A DNA stretch of 34,616 nucleotides from an uncultured Clostridia bacterium (GCA_937907055.1 CALCTW010000140.1:1-34616), one strand, 5' to 3'; numbered from the stretch's first letter, positions 1 through 8,023 are shown. The notes: generated from the letters alone by a model not told the origin. Translations and numbers: made by a program.

Positions 1-597
1 TGCCCACTTTGCAAGTTCATCTGCCCTTGCAAGGACGTAGCTGATTTCAGCTTCATCAAGGGTATCCGGCATTGCAAAATCATACTTTGCAAGTTCCAGG
101 TTGTACTCTGCACGCTTCCTGCATACAGCTTTTGCCTTACAGAACTGACAATGCTCTCCGGCTTTGTATTCACCGCCGCCCTCAAATGCTAATTTTGCAG
201 TTGGAACCAGCACCTCTTCTGCCCATCTGATTAACTGATCTTTGGAAATGGTGTAGTTGCTGATGTTCTCCCTGCGCGGCTGAAAGATTGTCATGCTGAC
301 TGATTCAATGTCATAAATTCCATCGAACAGTTCCAAGGCTCCAAGCGCATAACACATCATCTGAGGATTTTCTTCTGCACTTACCAGAACACCCAGACCA
401 TGCTTATAGTCGATAATGGATAAGGTACCATCTGCTACGATAACGCAGTCGCCTGTACCAAAGCCTTCTGGAACATATCCTTGGTCGTTACGAGGGGCAT
501 AGGTAATTCCTCCTTTAACGTGATCACTGTAAGGACATAAAAGCCCTTCATTTTTTATTATAACAAAGATTTCTGCTTTTGAAAAGTACAAAACATA
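1..597 (-). pseudogene. Truncated phage-type DUF2800 (PD-(D/E)XK nuclease-like) gene fragment, running off the left edge
   Basis: The minus-strand frame is open from a TGA at 598-600 to the left edge. From about position 480 downwards it reads like the DUF2800 family of phage and integrative-element proteins: VPEGFGTGDC, then IIDYKHGLGV with the D-x-K of a PD-(D/E)XK nuclease core, then HCQFCKAKAVCRKR, the Cys cluster seen in Cas4/AddB-like nucleases. The N-terminal half of the family is missing. The roughly 40 codons between the TGA and the recognisable part contain no ATG or GTG start and do not resemble the family. I read it as a 5'-truncated remnant of a prophage or integrated element abutting the rluD locus. 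Part of the C-terminus lies outside the window, so downstream intactness is unknown. Confidence 0.6.
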
Positions 598-664
598 TCA
601 TGTAAGCGGATACATTTTGGATTCAGATCAAGAATCATACGGATTTTCGCAAAAAACAGGGAAA

Positions 665-1540
665 TCAGACGGGATCAAACGGACACGGCGCGGTAAATGT
701 CATTCGTTCTTTGCTGACAGGATGGGTGAAAGACAGTGAGTATGCATGCAGCATCAAACGATCCGCTTTCGGCATATTCTTTACTCCGTAAAGAGGATCC
801 CCCAGCACCGGATGACCGATATGGCGCATGTGAACACGGATCTGGTGTGTACGTCCGGTCACGATATGGACATCCAGCAGCGTTCTATCATTGAATTCCC
901 GTAACACACGCCATTCCGTCAGCGCATATCGCCCCTCCGGATCAACAGCCATCTTCTTACGGTCATTTTTGCTGCGGGCGATCGGGTGCTCTACAGTACC
1001 CTGTTGTTCCTTCATCTTGCCAAGCACCATCGCGTGATAGTGCTTTTCCATGTGACGGGCAGCCAGCTCATCCGAGAGAAAAGTGTGCGCTGCGTCATTT
1101 TTTGCGATCAGCATAACGCCGCTTGTATCTTTATCCAGTCGATGGACGATCCCGGGGCGGCGTTCTCCACCGATCCCGCTCAGATGATCAAGATGGTAAA
1201 GCAGAGCGTTGACGAGCGTACCGTCCTCATTACCGGCAGCCGGATGAGTGACCATTCCGGAAGGTTTGACAACCACAGCAATATCATCATCCTGATAAAG
1301 GATCTCAAGCGGCAGATTCTGTGCTTCATTGCTGCTTTCTTTCGCATCGGGAATCGTTACATAAATCACATCCGACTCCGATGCTTTATAGGACGGTTTT
1401 GTTTCGATCCTGTTGTTGACAGTAACAAGCCCGTCCTTGATCAGCTGCGCGACACGGCTGCGGGACAGTTCTGTACCGCCTTCAGAAACCAACACATCCA
1501 GACGGATGCCGGCAGAGGCCGTGATTTGAAGTGTTGGCAT
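665..1540 (-). CDS. rluD: Ribosomal large subunit pseudouridine synthase, RluA/RluD family
   Basis: This 291-residue protein makes pseudouridine in 23S rRNA. An N-terminal S4 RNA-binding domain spans about residues 12-60. The pseudouridine synthase domain follows, with the family signature HRLDKDTSG at 133-141, where D136 is the catalytic aspartate, and the downstream GRTHQIRVH motif. The ATG at 1540 is chosen because AAGGAGGG sits just upstream and because it lies 2 bp after the lspA stop; the longer open frame reaching 1840 only runs through lspA in another frame. The lspA-rluD pair is standard in Firmicutes (ylyB in Bacillus). No terminator hairpin is visible between its stop and the phage-like remnant. 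The exact uridine targets cannot be read from sequence. Confidence 0.93.
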   Translation of the reverse strand: MPTLQITASAGIRLDVLVSEGGTELSRSRVAQLIKDGLVTVNNRIETKPSYKASESDVIYVTIPDAKESSNEAQNLPLEILYQDDDIAVVVKPSGMVTHPAAGNEDGTLVNALLYHLDHLSGIGGERRPGIVHRLDKDTSGVMLIAKNDAAHTFLSDELAARHMEKHYHAMVLGKMKEQQGTVEHPIARSKNDRKKMAVDPEGRYALTEWRVLREFNDRTLLDVHIVTGRTHQIRVHMRHIGHPVLGDPLYGVKNMPKADRLMLHAYSLSFTHPVSKERMTFTAPCPFDPV

Positions 1541-1542
1541 GA

Positions 1543-2025
1543 TCAGCCCTCCTTCGGGGAATCCGTTTTTTTCGGATCCTTTTGAAATAATATGACAAGC
1601 ATCAGCACGATACAGCCGCAGGTGATCAGAATATCCGCAAAATTGAATACCGGAAACTGAAAGAAGGTGAAATGAAACATATCGATCACATATCCGAGAA
1701 AAAGCCGGTCGATCAGATTGCCAAGCGCGCCGGCCAGTATACATCCCAGCAGAAAGCCCGGAAAACCACCGGTCGGTCGAAAAAACTGAAAGAGCAGGAT
1801 CCCGAGTATTATGATGAAAGCAAGCAATATCGGCAACCAATCGCTGCCGCTGAGCAAGCCGAAGGAGATCCCGGTATTCTGCACATAAGTCAATTCTGCC
1901 ACACCGGGGATCAGCGAAACCGGCTCAGCCCCGGCAAGGGGGATAGAAAGGATCTTGATCAGCCGATCGATGGCACAACCAACAAACATAACGATCAAAG
2001 GAAGGAATGGAAAGCGTTTTTTCAC
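1543..2025 (-). CDS. lspA: Lipoprotein signal peptidase (signal peptidase II)
   Basis: This membrane aspartyl protease cleaves the signal peptide of prolipoproteins after lipid attachment. About four transmembrane segments are visible. The conserved blocks are DRLIK near the N-terminus, NTGISFG, GNLIDR (first catalytic Asp, about D106) and FNFADI (second catalytic Asp, about D131), all in family order. I chose the GTG at 2025 because GAGGTG lies 6 nt upstream. An in-frame GTG at 2034 would add three residues but has no ribosome binding site. The length of 160 aa is normal. The stop is followed after 2 bp by the rluD start, so the two are cotranscribed. Confidence 0.93.
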   Translation of the reverse strand: MKKRFPFLPLIVMFVGCAIDRLIKILSIPLAGAEPVSLIPGVAELTYVQNTGISFGLLSGSDWLPILLAFIIILGILLFQFFRPTGGFPGFLLGCILAGALGNLIDRLFLGYVIDMFHFTFFQFPVFNFADILITCGCIVLMLVILFQKDPKKTDSPKEG

Positions 2026-2100
2026 AGACAACACCTCAAAAAATACCGGATTCTATATTTTTATAATCACAAAAAGAAAAATTCAAGCATCAACCGTTTC

Positions 2101-2129
2101 ATTATAGCAGGTAATCCCGGATTTGTCAT
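2101..2129 (-). promoter_or_regulatory. Sigma-A type promoter for lspA-rluD
   Basis: Reading the minus strand, ATGACA (2129-2124) and TATAAT (2106-2101) are separated by 17 bp, and the -10 is extended by TGC. The -35 overlaps the stop codon of the upstream polymerase gene, so lspA-rluD can be transcribed independently of it. Seen by eye, not tested. Confidence 0.6.
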
Positions 2130-3373
2130 CTGTACATCATTCCGGGCATCGGTACGATCTCGCACTGATCCTTTGCCATTTCAGGAGAACCCATCTGTGA
2201 CGCGCTGCAAATGGAATTCTTCCCGTAACGAGCACGAATATCATAGATTGCGTCTTCCATTCTTCTGATCTTTTCCGCATGCACATAGTCCCCGAAGAGA
2301 TCCAGTTGAGCAGGAGTACCGGCTTCTTTTAACCTGATCGCCCGTACAGTCAGACTGCGTATATTGCGTTTCCAGTTATAATTGAGCCGGAAAAGAGTAT
2401 AGGCCACTCTGGCAAGATCCAACGGACTTTGTGTCATAAAAGAAAGCTGCGTCTGAAAGGAATGCGTAACGAGTTCACAGTCTCGAACTGCCAATTCCAC
2501 GCCCTGGGCTGACAATTCGTGGTTCCGCAGCCGTTTGCCGATATCCTGACTCAGGTCCAAAATGCAGAGCCACACTTCATAATTCGTCTCCAGATCCCTG
2601 ATGCATGTGGCGCCGTGTCCGACTGACAGGATCGGAAATGTAAAATTGTCCGGACACACCGCGGTGCCATCCTGACCGCAGGCAAACGCATGCAGCATCA
2701 ATCCGTTTTTTCCAAGCCAGGATCTTATCAATTCGCCGTCAGTAGAAGCCAGTTCACCGATCGTAAAGACATTATGGAAGCGCAGTCTTCTGGTCGTGGC
2801 CGGACCGGCATACAGCAATTCACAGACAGGGAGGGGAAAAACCTTCTCTCGGTAATTTTCTTTGCTGATGACCGTGACCGCGTCCGGTTTTTTCATATCA
2901 GACCCCAGTTTCGCGAAGATCTTGCTGAATGAGACCCCAACAGAAACAGTCAGGCCTGTTTCATTATATATCTTTTTTCGGATACAATGCGCCAAGTGCT
3001 CCGCTTCATGGATATCTTTCAGATTATTCAGAGAAAGCCAGCACTCATCCATCCCGAACGGTTCTATATTTTCAGCAAACTCGCCGTAGATTTTTTTGAC
3101 GTAGGCGGAATAACGCAGATAAAGCTCGTAATGTGGATTCACCATGATCAATCCCGGGCATTTCTGCCTCGCCTGCCAGTTCGCTTCACCTGTTCGGATC
3201 CCATAGGGTTTCGCGAGGTAATTTTTCGTCAGCACTATGCCGTGCCGGTCGTCTGTCGATCCGCACACGGCGATCGGTTTATCACGCAAAGAAGGATTCT
3301 CAACCATTTCGACAGAGGCATAAAAGCAATTGAGATCTGAATGAAGAACAAAATCCACATTTTCATCTCCCAT
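2126..3373 (-). CDS. Y-family translesion DNA polymerase (DinB/UmuC-like)
   Basis: This is an error-prone polymerase that copies past damaged bases. The palm opens with HSDLNCFYASVE, giving metal ligand D13 and putative steric-gate Y18, and continues with MDECW (D109, E110), the second catalytic acidic pair. A helix-hairpin-helix-like segment (about 190-240) and a little-finger region follow, for 415 aa in total. It resembles the clostridial Y-family branch with CGSTDDRHGIVL rather than classical dinB, so I give no symbol. The ATG at 3373 has a poor ribosome site. A GTG at 3358 has GGAG 8 nt upstream and still keeps the whole family N-terminus, so the true start may be there. It is divergent from a LexA-like DNA-binding gene, which suggests damage-responsive control. 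Confidence 0.88.
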   Translation of the reverse strand: MGDENVDFVLHSDLNCFYASVEMVENPSLRDKPIAVCGSTDDRHGIVLTKNYLAKPYGIRTGEANWQARQKCPGLIMVNPHYELYLRYSAYVKKIYGEFAENIEPFGMDECWLSLNNLKDIHEAEHLAHCIRKKIYNETGLTVSVGVSFSKIFAKLGSDMKKPDAVTVISKENYREKVFPLPVCELLYAGPATTRRLRFHNVFTIGELASTDGELIRSWLGKNGLMLHAFACGQDGTAVCPDNFTFPILSVGHGATCIRDLETNYEVWLCILDLSQDIGKRLRNHELSAQGVELAVRDCELVTHSFQTQLSFMTQSPLDLARVAYTLFRLNYNWKRNIRSLTVRAIRLKEAGTPAQLDLFGDYVHAEKIRRMEDAIYDIRARYGKNSICSASQMGSPEMAKDQCEIVPMPGMMYR

Positions 3374-3406
3374 CGATGATTCTCAACTACATTTTAAAAC
3401 AAAATT

Positions 3407-3435
3407 ATTGTATCGTCATAGATGCAGCGAAACAA
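3407..3435 (-). promoter_or_regulatory. Candidate promoter for the Y-family polymerase
   Basis: On the minus strand TTGTTT (3435-3430) and TACAAT (3412-3407) are 17 bp apart. They sit about 35 bp upstream of the polymerase start and back-to-back with the promoter of the divergent LexA-like gene. Confidence 0.45.
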
Positions 3436-3441
3436 CAGTAC

Positions 3442-3483
3442 ACAAAAAATTTGTATTTTTACTTTACAAATCAAAATTTTTGT
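3442..3483. promoter_or_regulatory. Paired inverted repeats with ACAAA/TTTGT half sites between divergent promoters
   Basis: Two inverted repeats with the same half site lie here: ACAAA (3442-3446) with TTTGT (3450-3454), and ACAAA (3466-3470) with TTTGT (3479-3483). The second overlaps the -35 of the rightward promoter. They are placed like operators for the adjacent winged-helix protein, but the region is AT-rich and such repeats can arise by chance. Confidence 0.3.
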
Positions 3484-3491
3484 TATATAAT
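3463..3491 (+). promoter_or_regulatory. Strong sigma-A type promoter for the LexA-like gene
   Basis: TTTACA (3463-3468) and a perfect TATAAT (3486-3491) are separated by exactly 17 bp. Transcription would start near 3498, leaving a leader of about 210 nt before the ATG at 3711. Confidence 0.65.
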
Positions 3492-3503
3492 GCATATGTC
3501 AAC

Positions 3504-3516
3504 AAACATTATGTTT
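3504..3516. promoter_or_regulatory. Palindrome just after the LexA-like promoter, candidate operator
   Basis: AAACATTATGTTT is a perfect 6 bp inverted repeat around one central T, positioned a few bases after the predicted transcription start. Its AACAT/ATGTT core is reminiscent of Gram-positive SOS boxes (GAAC-N4-GTTC type) but does not match them. Autoregulation by the product of 3711-4097 is an inference. Confidence 0.35.
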
Positions 3517-3529
3517 CAGGGACCCGGGA

Positions 3530-3634
3530 ATGTACTTTATCCGCTTTGGGGAACAGAGCATATGCTTTTTGATGAACATTTTCAAGACGCGTCCGACGGG
3601 TTTTCGGTATGGATCGGGTTTTGAAAACATATGA
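3530..3634 (+). CDS. Possible 34-codon leader ORF upstream of the LexA-like gene
   Basis: Within the long leader an ATG at 3530 opens a short frame ending with TGA at 3632-3634. AGGGA lies about 8 nt upstream. The peptide resembles nothing I recognise. Apart from this, 3374-3710 holds only the promoters and palindromes listed. The ORF could be chance. Confidence 0.15.
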   Translation: MYFIRFGEQSICFLMNIFKTRPTGFRYGSGFENI

Positions 3635-3710
3635 TGTGTATCATCCGACAACTGTGATCCGTTTTCGTGGCACAGCAGGGGGATCTGTTAAAAAGATGAG
3701 GTGACAGAAC

Positions 3711-4097
3711 ATGATTCGAAATTCCAAAGTTGAACTGTATATTCGCGAATACCTGAAGCAAAATCATTACGGCCCCTCTTATCGCGAGATCATGCAGGCT
3801 GTAGGGCTTCGTTCCCTGTCTACCGTACGGCGCTGCCTGATGATGCTCAAGGAAGAGGGGAGAATCACATTTGATCCGGCCATTCCGCGCTCCGTGCGGT
3901 TAACAGAAAAGGAACGCAAGCCGGAGATCAGGTCCAACCCCGAAGAAAACTATCAGCGCGTCTATTTTGAATTGTCAGACGGGGGAAAGCTCGCTTTTGA
4001 CTTTCTCTCCGATACGCCTGTCATTTTCGGCGGCATTGTGGAGCATAGCAGCATGAAGAAAAACGTGACCGGCATCAAGCGGGTTGTGATCGAATAA
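3711..4097 (+). CDS. LexA-type winged-helix DNA-binding protein lacking the S24 peptidase domain
   Basis: Residues 1-66 match the LexA DNA-binding domain. There is an N-terminal helix (VELYIREYLKQN), then GPSYREIMQAVGLRS with a recognition helix STVRRCLMMLKEEG, and a wing ending in PRSVRL, the sequence that closes the LexA domain. Intact LexA is about 200 aa with a Ser-Lys autoprotease. This protein ends at 128 aa and its last 55 residues, a short beta-rich segment, carry no cleavage site and no Ser/Lys dyad. It is therefore not a self-cleaving SOS repressor. GAGGTG precedes the ATG at a normal distance. The divergent Y-family polymerase suggests it controls that gene, itself, or both. How it would be inactivated is unknown. 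Confidence 0.75.
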   Translation: MIRNSKVELYIREYLKQNHYGPSYREIMQAVGLRSLSTVRRCLMMLKEEGRITFDPAIPRSVRLTEKERKPEIRSNPEENYQRVYFELSDGGKLAFDFLSDTPVIFGGIVEHSSMKKNVTGIKRVVIE

Positions 4098-4100
4098 ATG

Positions 4101-4132
4101 CCTTGCGCGTATTTTCAGCGCAAAGCGCAAGG
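4101..4132 (+). other. Inverted repeat immediately after the LexA-like gene
   Basis: CCTTGCGC (4101-4108) pairs with GCGCAAGG (4125-4132) around a 16 nt loop, with an alternative inner pairing TTGCGC/GCGCAA. No T-run follows, so it may be an RNA-stabilising stem rather than the terminator, which lies a few bases further on. Confidence 0.35.
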
Positions 4133-4145
4133 GTTCAGGAATTAC

Positions 4146-4173
4146 AAAAGCCAGCCGATTCAGGCTGGCTTTT
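4146..4173. terminator. Bidirectional intrinsic terminator between convergent genes
   Basis: AAAAGCCAGCC (4146-4156) and GGCTGGCTTTT (4163-4173) form a perfect 11 bp stem with a 6 nt loop. The A/T ends provide a U-run in either direction, serving the LexA-like gene from the left and the diacylglycerol kinase-like gene from the right. Confidence 0.85.
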
Positions 4174-4183
4174 AACGTGGCCG

Positions 4184-5047
4184 TTAACAGGCGGCGTTTA
4201 TTGTGTATTCTGATACATTCAGCACGGTTTCGCCGTCGATCTGAAGCGCGACCGGCTTATCATAGCGCACCGTGATCGATTTTCCGGTAAGAACGGCGCA
4301 ATGTTCCTTATATTTAACATGCTCTCCCTTAAACAGTTTGGGGAAGATCATCAATGCCCGAAGCTTTCCTACACCATGAAACAGCATACAGCTGAGCGTA
4401 TGTTCCTTATTCAGGCGTTTCTGCGCCGGCGTCGGCATCATTCCTCCGCCGAAGTAGCGGCCCAGCATTCCGGGAGCCAGCCAGGTTTCCTTGAATTCAT
4501 ATGTTTTCCCGTCTACTTCAACGGTCGCTTTTCTGGGTTTATAATGGAACAGCAATCCCTTGATCGCGATTGTGGTATAGTTGATCGCTTTATTGGTTCC
4601 TTTTTCCCGTATCTTATCGGCCACTTCGCAGCAATAACCATCGATACCGTACCCGATTCCGTTAATGAAGTAGCGCTTTTCTCCATTCACGGTCACAGTC
4701 GGAAGATCACGGATATATTCCGAAATATCTTCAGGACCATCATCAGCATTCTTTTCAATATCATTCCAGAAATCATTTCCGGTCCCGCATGGATAGTAAT
4801 ACAGTTTTCTTGTATTAAGAGCCTCTCTCGCGCTATTGAGAAAACGATTCAGTGTCCCGTCACCGCCGCAGAGGATCAGTTCCTCTTCAGACGGAATCGC
4901 CGCGACATAGCCTGCAAGATCAGTGATCTCGGTGATATTCTCAAAATGGAGTTTTTCCGTTTTGAGCTTATCCTTCAGCCTTTCACTGAGTAATTTGCCG
5001 GATCCATTCGCGCTGATCGGATTATAGAGAACACAGTAATTTGCCAT
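4184..5047 (-). CDS. Diacylglycerol/lipid kinase family protein (YegS/DgkB type)
   Basis: This is a soluble lipid kinase of the DAGK catalytic family, expected to phosphorylate diacylglycerol or a related lipid at the membrane face. The nucleotide-binding motif GGDGT is at 61-65, followed by the GTGND motif at 88-92. The C-terminal half (NGIGYGIDG, then GRYFGGGMMPTPAQ) matches the family beta-sandwich, where the acidic metal-binding residues lie. Length is 287 aa, normal for the family. A G-rich ribosome site precedes the ATG. It is the last gene of the topB-phosphatase-kinase operon, 23 bp after the phosphatase stop, and it ends at the bidirectional terminator. The precise lipid substrate cannot be read from sequence. 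Confidence 0.82.
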   Translation of the reverse strand: MANYCVLYNPISANGSGKLLSERLKDKLKTEKLHFENITEITDLAGYVAAIPSEEELILCGGDGTLNRFLNSAREALNTRKLYYYPCGTGNDFWNDIEKNADDGPEDISEYIRDLPTVTVNGEKRYFINGIGYGIDGYCCEVADKIREKGTNKAINYTTIAIKGLLFHYKPRKATVEVDGKTYEFKETWLAPGMLGRYFGGGMMPTPAQKRLNKEHTLSCMLFHGVGKLRALMIFPKLFKGEHVKYKEHCAVLTGKSITVRYDKPVALQIDGETVLNVSEYTINAAC

Positions 5048-5070
5048 TTTCTTTTTCCCCCATACATATG

Positions 5071-5853
5071 TTATTCCGCATAGCCGGATACAAGAAAGTC
5101 ATCCCTCAGTTCACGCAGCATCTCATCATCGATATGCAATATCTCATGTATAAACCGCTCTGTACCGCCGTACAGCCTGTCGATTACATCGAATACAGCG
5201 TTCATATATTCCTCTTTTGCGGTCATCAGCTGGTGAAGCTGCACAGGCTTTTGCAAACTCAATGTCGCGACAGCCGTCCCTAAAAAGATCAGATAGTTTT
5301 TTAAGCGGCACCTCGCATTTGTTTTCAGGTAGTCCCGCATGATCAGACTCCGCGGTACACCCAAGGTCATTAATACAACAGCCACCGCAACGCCTGTTCT
5401 GTCTTTACCCTGTGTACAGTGAAAAATAAAGCGTTTATCCTTCTCAGTACGCAATATTGTGATGATCTTTCTGAAATGTTCCAGCGCATTTTCAGAGACG
5501 AGCATACTTGCATACTGCTGCCTGAGAAAAGCACGCGTACCGCCCGGATAAGCAATCCGCTCTTTCAGAATCAACAGACGGTTTTCTCTGTTTACGCTTG
5601 GGTTCTCCTGATCGTTCAGTAACGGCAGATGATGATAGGCAACATGCTCCGAAATCCTGTCAGGTTTCTCTTTAATTTCCGAAGGACTCCTCAGATCAAT
5701 AACCTCATCAAATTGCAGTTTCTCTTTCCTGCATTTCTGTGAACCGGTACGCAGTTTGGCAAGATGACCGGAACGAAACAATACATTTTTTCTGATGTAT
5801 CGGCCGTCCTCGCTCCTCAGTCCGCTGAGTTCCCGCAGATTTGATACGCCCAT
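5071..5853 (-). CDS. Tyrosine/dual-specificity protein phosphatase (IphP/MptpB-like)
   Basis: The signature loop HCTQGKDRTG (145-154) gives the nucleophile C146 and phosphate-binding R152. The lysine inside the loop is typical of the bacterial IphP/MptpB branch, some members of which also act on phosphoinositides. An N-terminal strand NVLFRSGHL followed by VIDLRSPSE is also family-typical. There is no signal peptide, so it should be cytoplasmic; length is 260 aa. AAAGGA sits at the right distance before the ATG, and the gene begins 11 bp after topB. The pairing with a lipid kinase makes a lipid phosphate substrate as plausible as a phosphoprotein; this is inference from context only. Confidence 0.82.
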   Translation of the reverse strand: MGVSNLRELSGLRSEDGRYIRKNVLFRSGHLAKLRTGSQKCRKEKLQFDEVIDLRSPSEIKEKPDRISEHVAYHHLPLLNDQENPSVNRENRLLILKERIAYPGGTRAFLRQQYASMLVSENALEHFRKIITILRTEKDKRFIFHCTQGKDRTGVAVAVVLMTLGVPRSLIMRDYLKTNARCRLKNYLIFLGTAVATLSLQKPVQLHQLMTAKEEYMNAVFDVIDRLYGGTERFIHEILHIDDEMLRELRDDFLVSGYAE

Positions 5854-5864
5854 TTTGTTTTCCT

Positions 5865-8000
5865 TTATTTCTTCGTATAAGTTATCGGGAGTGAGACCGC
5901 CGGGATCTCTTCATCTTTTCGGATGAATTGGATCCTTCCATTGGCGATCGCGATATCTCCGGTACTGCCGTGCACGCTCGGTCTTGTCAGCAGAAGCGTG
6001 ATGAGTTTTTCATTCAGCAGAGGGCCGCCGGCTTTCGTCAGGCAGTCTTTCCATAATGTAAAATGGCAGCCTTCTTTCCACGCGCTGCAGCCGAAAGCTT
6101 TTGCGCTTTCCACAACCTCCTTGCCGCACAGTGGGCACCTGACGCTGCTCAGGACTTTTGCTGTATGCGCTTTCGCGCCTTTTCCTTTCCGCTCTTCCGG
6201 TTTAAAATCCCCGGCCTTTTCGGTCGTTGAAGCATAATTGACCAGATACGTCGTCATATTCCGGATACCTTCAACGAAGCGTTCGGGATCGCCCTTATTC
6301 TCCGCGATCTCGCTCAGTGCCTTTTCCCATTTACCGGTCAATTCAGCACTGGCCAGTTCCTGCGGAACAATATCGATCAGCTGAACTCCCTTCTCCGTTG
6401 CGTTCAGCGCGCGCCCTTTTCTCGCTGCGTAACCCACTTTGATCAGGCGCTCAATAATCGCCGCTCTCGTTGCCGGCGTTCCCAATCCGCTGCCTTTCAT
6501 CTGTTCGCGGAGCGTTTCGTCTTCCAGATCACGTCCGGCATTTTCCATCGCGCTCAGAATACTCGCGTCTGTATGCGGTGCGGGCGGCTTGGTTGCTTCT
6601 TTTTTTGAGGACGCTTTTTTGATCTGCTTCTCATCTCCGACAGAAAGCGGCGGGAGAGAGGCATCTTCCTTTTCGCCGCTGTCATAAACCGCTCTCCATC
6701 CATCTGCCCGAACCGTTCGGCCGCTGGACTTGAAATGATGTGTTTCACAGGTTGAATATGCTTTTACAAGATCATACTCATAAGCCGGATAGAAAGCTGC
6801 GATCGTACGTTTCGCGATCAGATCAAAAACCTTCAATTCATCCGGAGGCAGCTTATCGACCGGCGCGGTCTGCGGAGTCGGGATGATCGCGTGATGATCG
6901 CTCACCTTTGTATCGTCAAACGTTCTTTTGCTGATCGGAAGCGCGCCGTTCTCCCTCCATTGAATACGCTGAACATCGTTCTGATAGGCAGCAGGCAGCC
7001 TTTGCAGCGTCGTTTTTGTTTTTCCGATCATATCATGGGGAAGATAACGGCTATCCGTACGCGGATAAGTGACGGCCTTCCATTTTTCGTACAGTTCCTG
7101 TGTGATCTTCAAGGTTTTATCGGCAGTAAAACCAAACTTTTTATTACATTCACGCTGAAGGCTCGTAAGATCAAAAAGCTGCGGCGGAAGTTCTTTTTTT
7201 TCTTCCCGTTTGATCTCCCGGATCGTGATCGATTTTCCTTTTACCTGCTTCACAATGTTCTGCGCCGTTTCAGCGTCTTTGATCCGGATGGATGTTTTCT
7301 CGTCTTTACATTCCGGATCAAACCATTGCGCGTTAAATCCATCCAGTTCAAGCGTCACAGTATGATATTCCTGAGGAACAAAGTCACGGATCTCTTTATA
7401 CCGTTTCACCAGCAGCGCGAGCGTCGGTGTCTGAACGCGACCGATCGAGAGCAGAACATTATACCTCAGTGTGAACGCGCGGCTGGCATTCATGCCGACA
7501 AGCCAATCGGCTACAGAACGATTCTTGGCGCTTGCATACAACCCGTCATATTCGGAGGAAGGCTTAATATTGGCAAACCCTTCTTTGATGGCTTCATCCG
7601 TCATGGAAGAGATCCACAAACGCTCGACCGGTTTCTTACAGGCGGCTTTTTCGTAGATCAGACGAAAGATCAGTTCTCCTTCACGTCCAGCATCCGTTGC
7701 GCAGACAATGGAACTGACATCTTTATCATTCATCAGTTTTTTTACACACGAAAACTGTGACCGGGTTGTACCGATCACCTTTGTTGGAATGGTGTCCGGC
7801 AGGATCGGCAGATCCGCCATACGCCACTTTTTATATTTATCATCGATCTCATCCGGTTCAACAAGCGTAACCAGATGTCCTACCGCCCATGATACGATAT
7901 ATTGATCACCCTTCAGGTAGCCTTCACCGCGTTCCTTACAGTTCAGAACACGCGCGATGTCACGCCCGACGGATGGTTTTTCAGCAACAACAAGGATCAT
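5865..8000 (-). CDS. topB: DNA topoisomerase III
   Basis: This type IA topoisomerase relaxes and decatenates DNA by cutting one strand. The Toprim domain opens at residue 3 (LVVAEKPSVGRDIA, catalytic E7) and holds CATDAGREGEL (D103 and the acidic triad). The active-site tyrosine is Y312 in TYPRTDSRYL. GSGLGTPATRAAIIERL belongs to the DNA-gate region. The C-terminus has one four-Cys zinc ribbon-like module (CPLCGKE...CSAWKEGC). The length of 711 aa matches TopB. The start is the ATG at 8000, preceded by AAGGAG; the frame is open 15 codons further upstream, but that would remove the promoter spacing. It heads an operon with a phosphatase and a lipid kinase. Confidence 0.95.
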   Translation of the reverse strand: MILVVAEKPSVGRDIARVLNCKERGEGYLKGDQYIVSWAVGHLVTLVEPDEIDDKYKKWRMADLPILPDTIPTKVIGTTRSQFSCVKKLMNDKDVSSIVCATDAGREGELIFRLIYEKAACKKPVERLWISSMTDEAIKEGFANIKPSSEYDGLYASAKNRSVADWLVGMNASRAFTLRYNVLLSIGRVQTPTLALLVKRYKEIRDFVPQEYHTVTLELDGFNAQWFDPECKDEKTSIRIKDAETAQNIVKQVKGKSITIREIKREEKKELPPQLFDLTSLQRECNKKFGFTADKTLKITQELYEKWKAVTYPRTDSRYLPHDMIGKTKTTLQRLPAAYQNDVQRIQWRENGALPISKRTFDDTKVSDHHAIIPTPQTAPVDKLPPDELKVFDLIAKRTIAAFYPAYEYDLVKAYSTCETHHFKSSGRTVRADGWRAVYDSGEKEDASLPPLSVGDEKQIKKASSKKEATKPPAPHTDASILSAMENAGRDLEDETLREQMKGSGLGTPATRAAIIERLIKVGYAARKGRALNATEKGVQLIDIVPQELASAELTGKWEKALSEIAENKGDPERFVEGIRNMTTYLVNYASTTEKAGDFKPEERKGKGAKAHTAKVLSSVRCPLCGKEVVESAKAFGCSAWKEGCHFTLWKDCLTKAGGPLLNEKLITLLLTRPSVHGSTGDIAIANGRIQFIRKDEEIPAVSLPITYTKK

Positions 8001-8023
8001 GTTTACTCCTTTCTGCCTGTCGT

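Noticed and set aside
1672..2268. Long plus-strand frame across lspA and the end of the polymerase gene
   Set aside because: It is antisense to two well-supported genes and its product resembles nothing.
6891..7760. 289-codon plus-strand frame inside topB
   Set aside because: It is an antisense shadow of the topB frame, which has full Toprim and active-site motifs.
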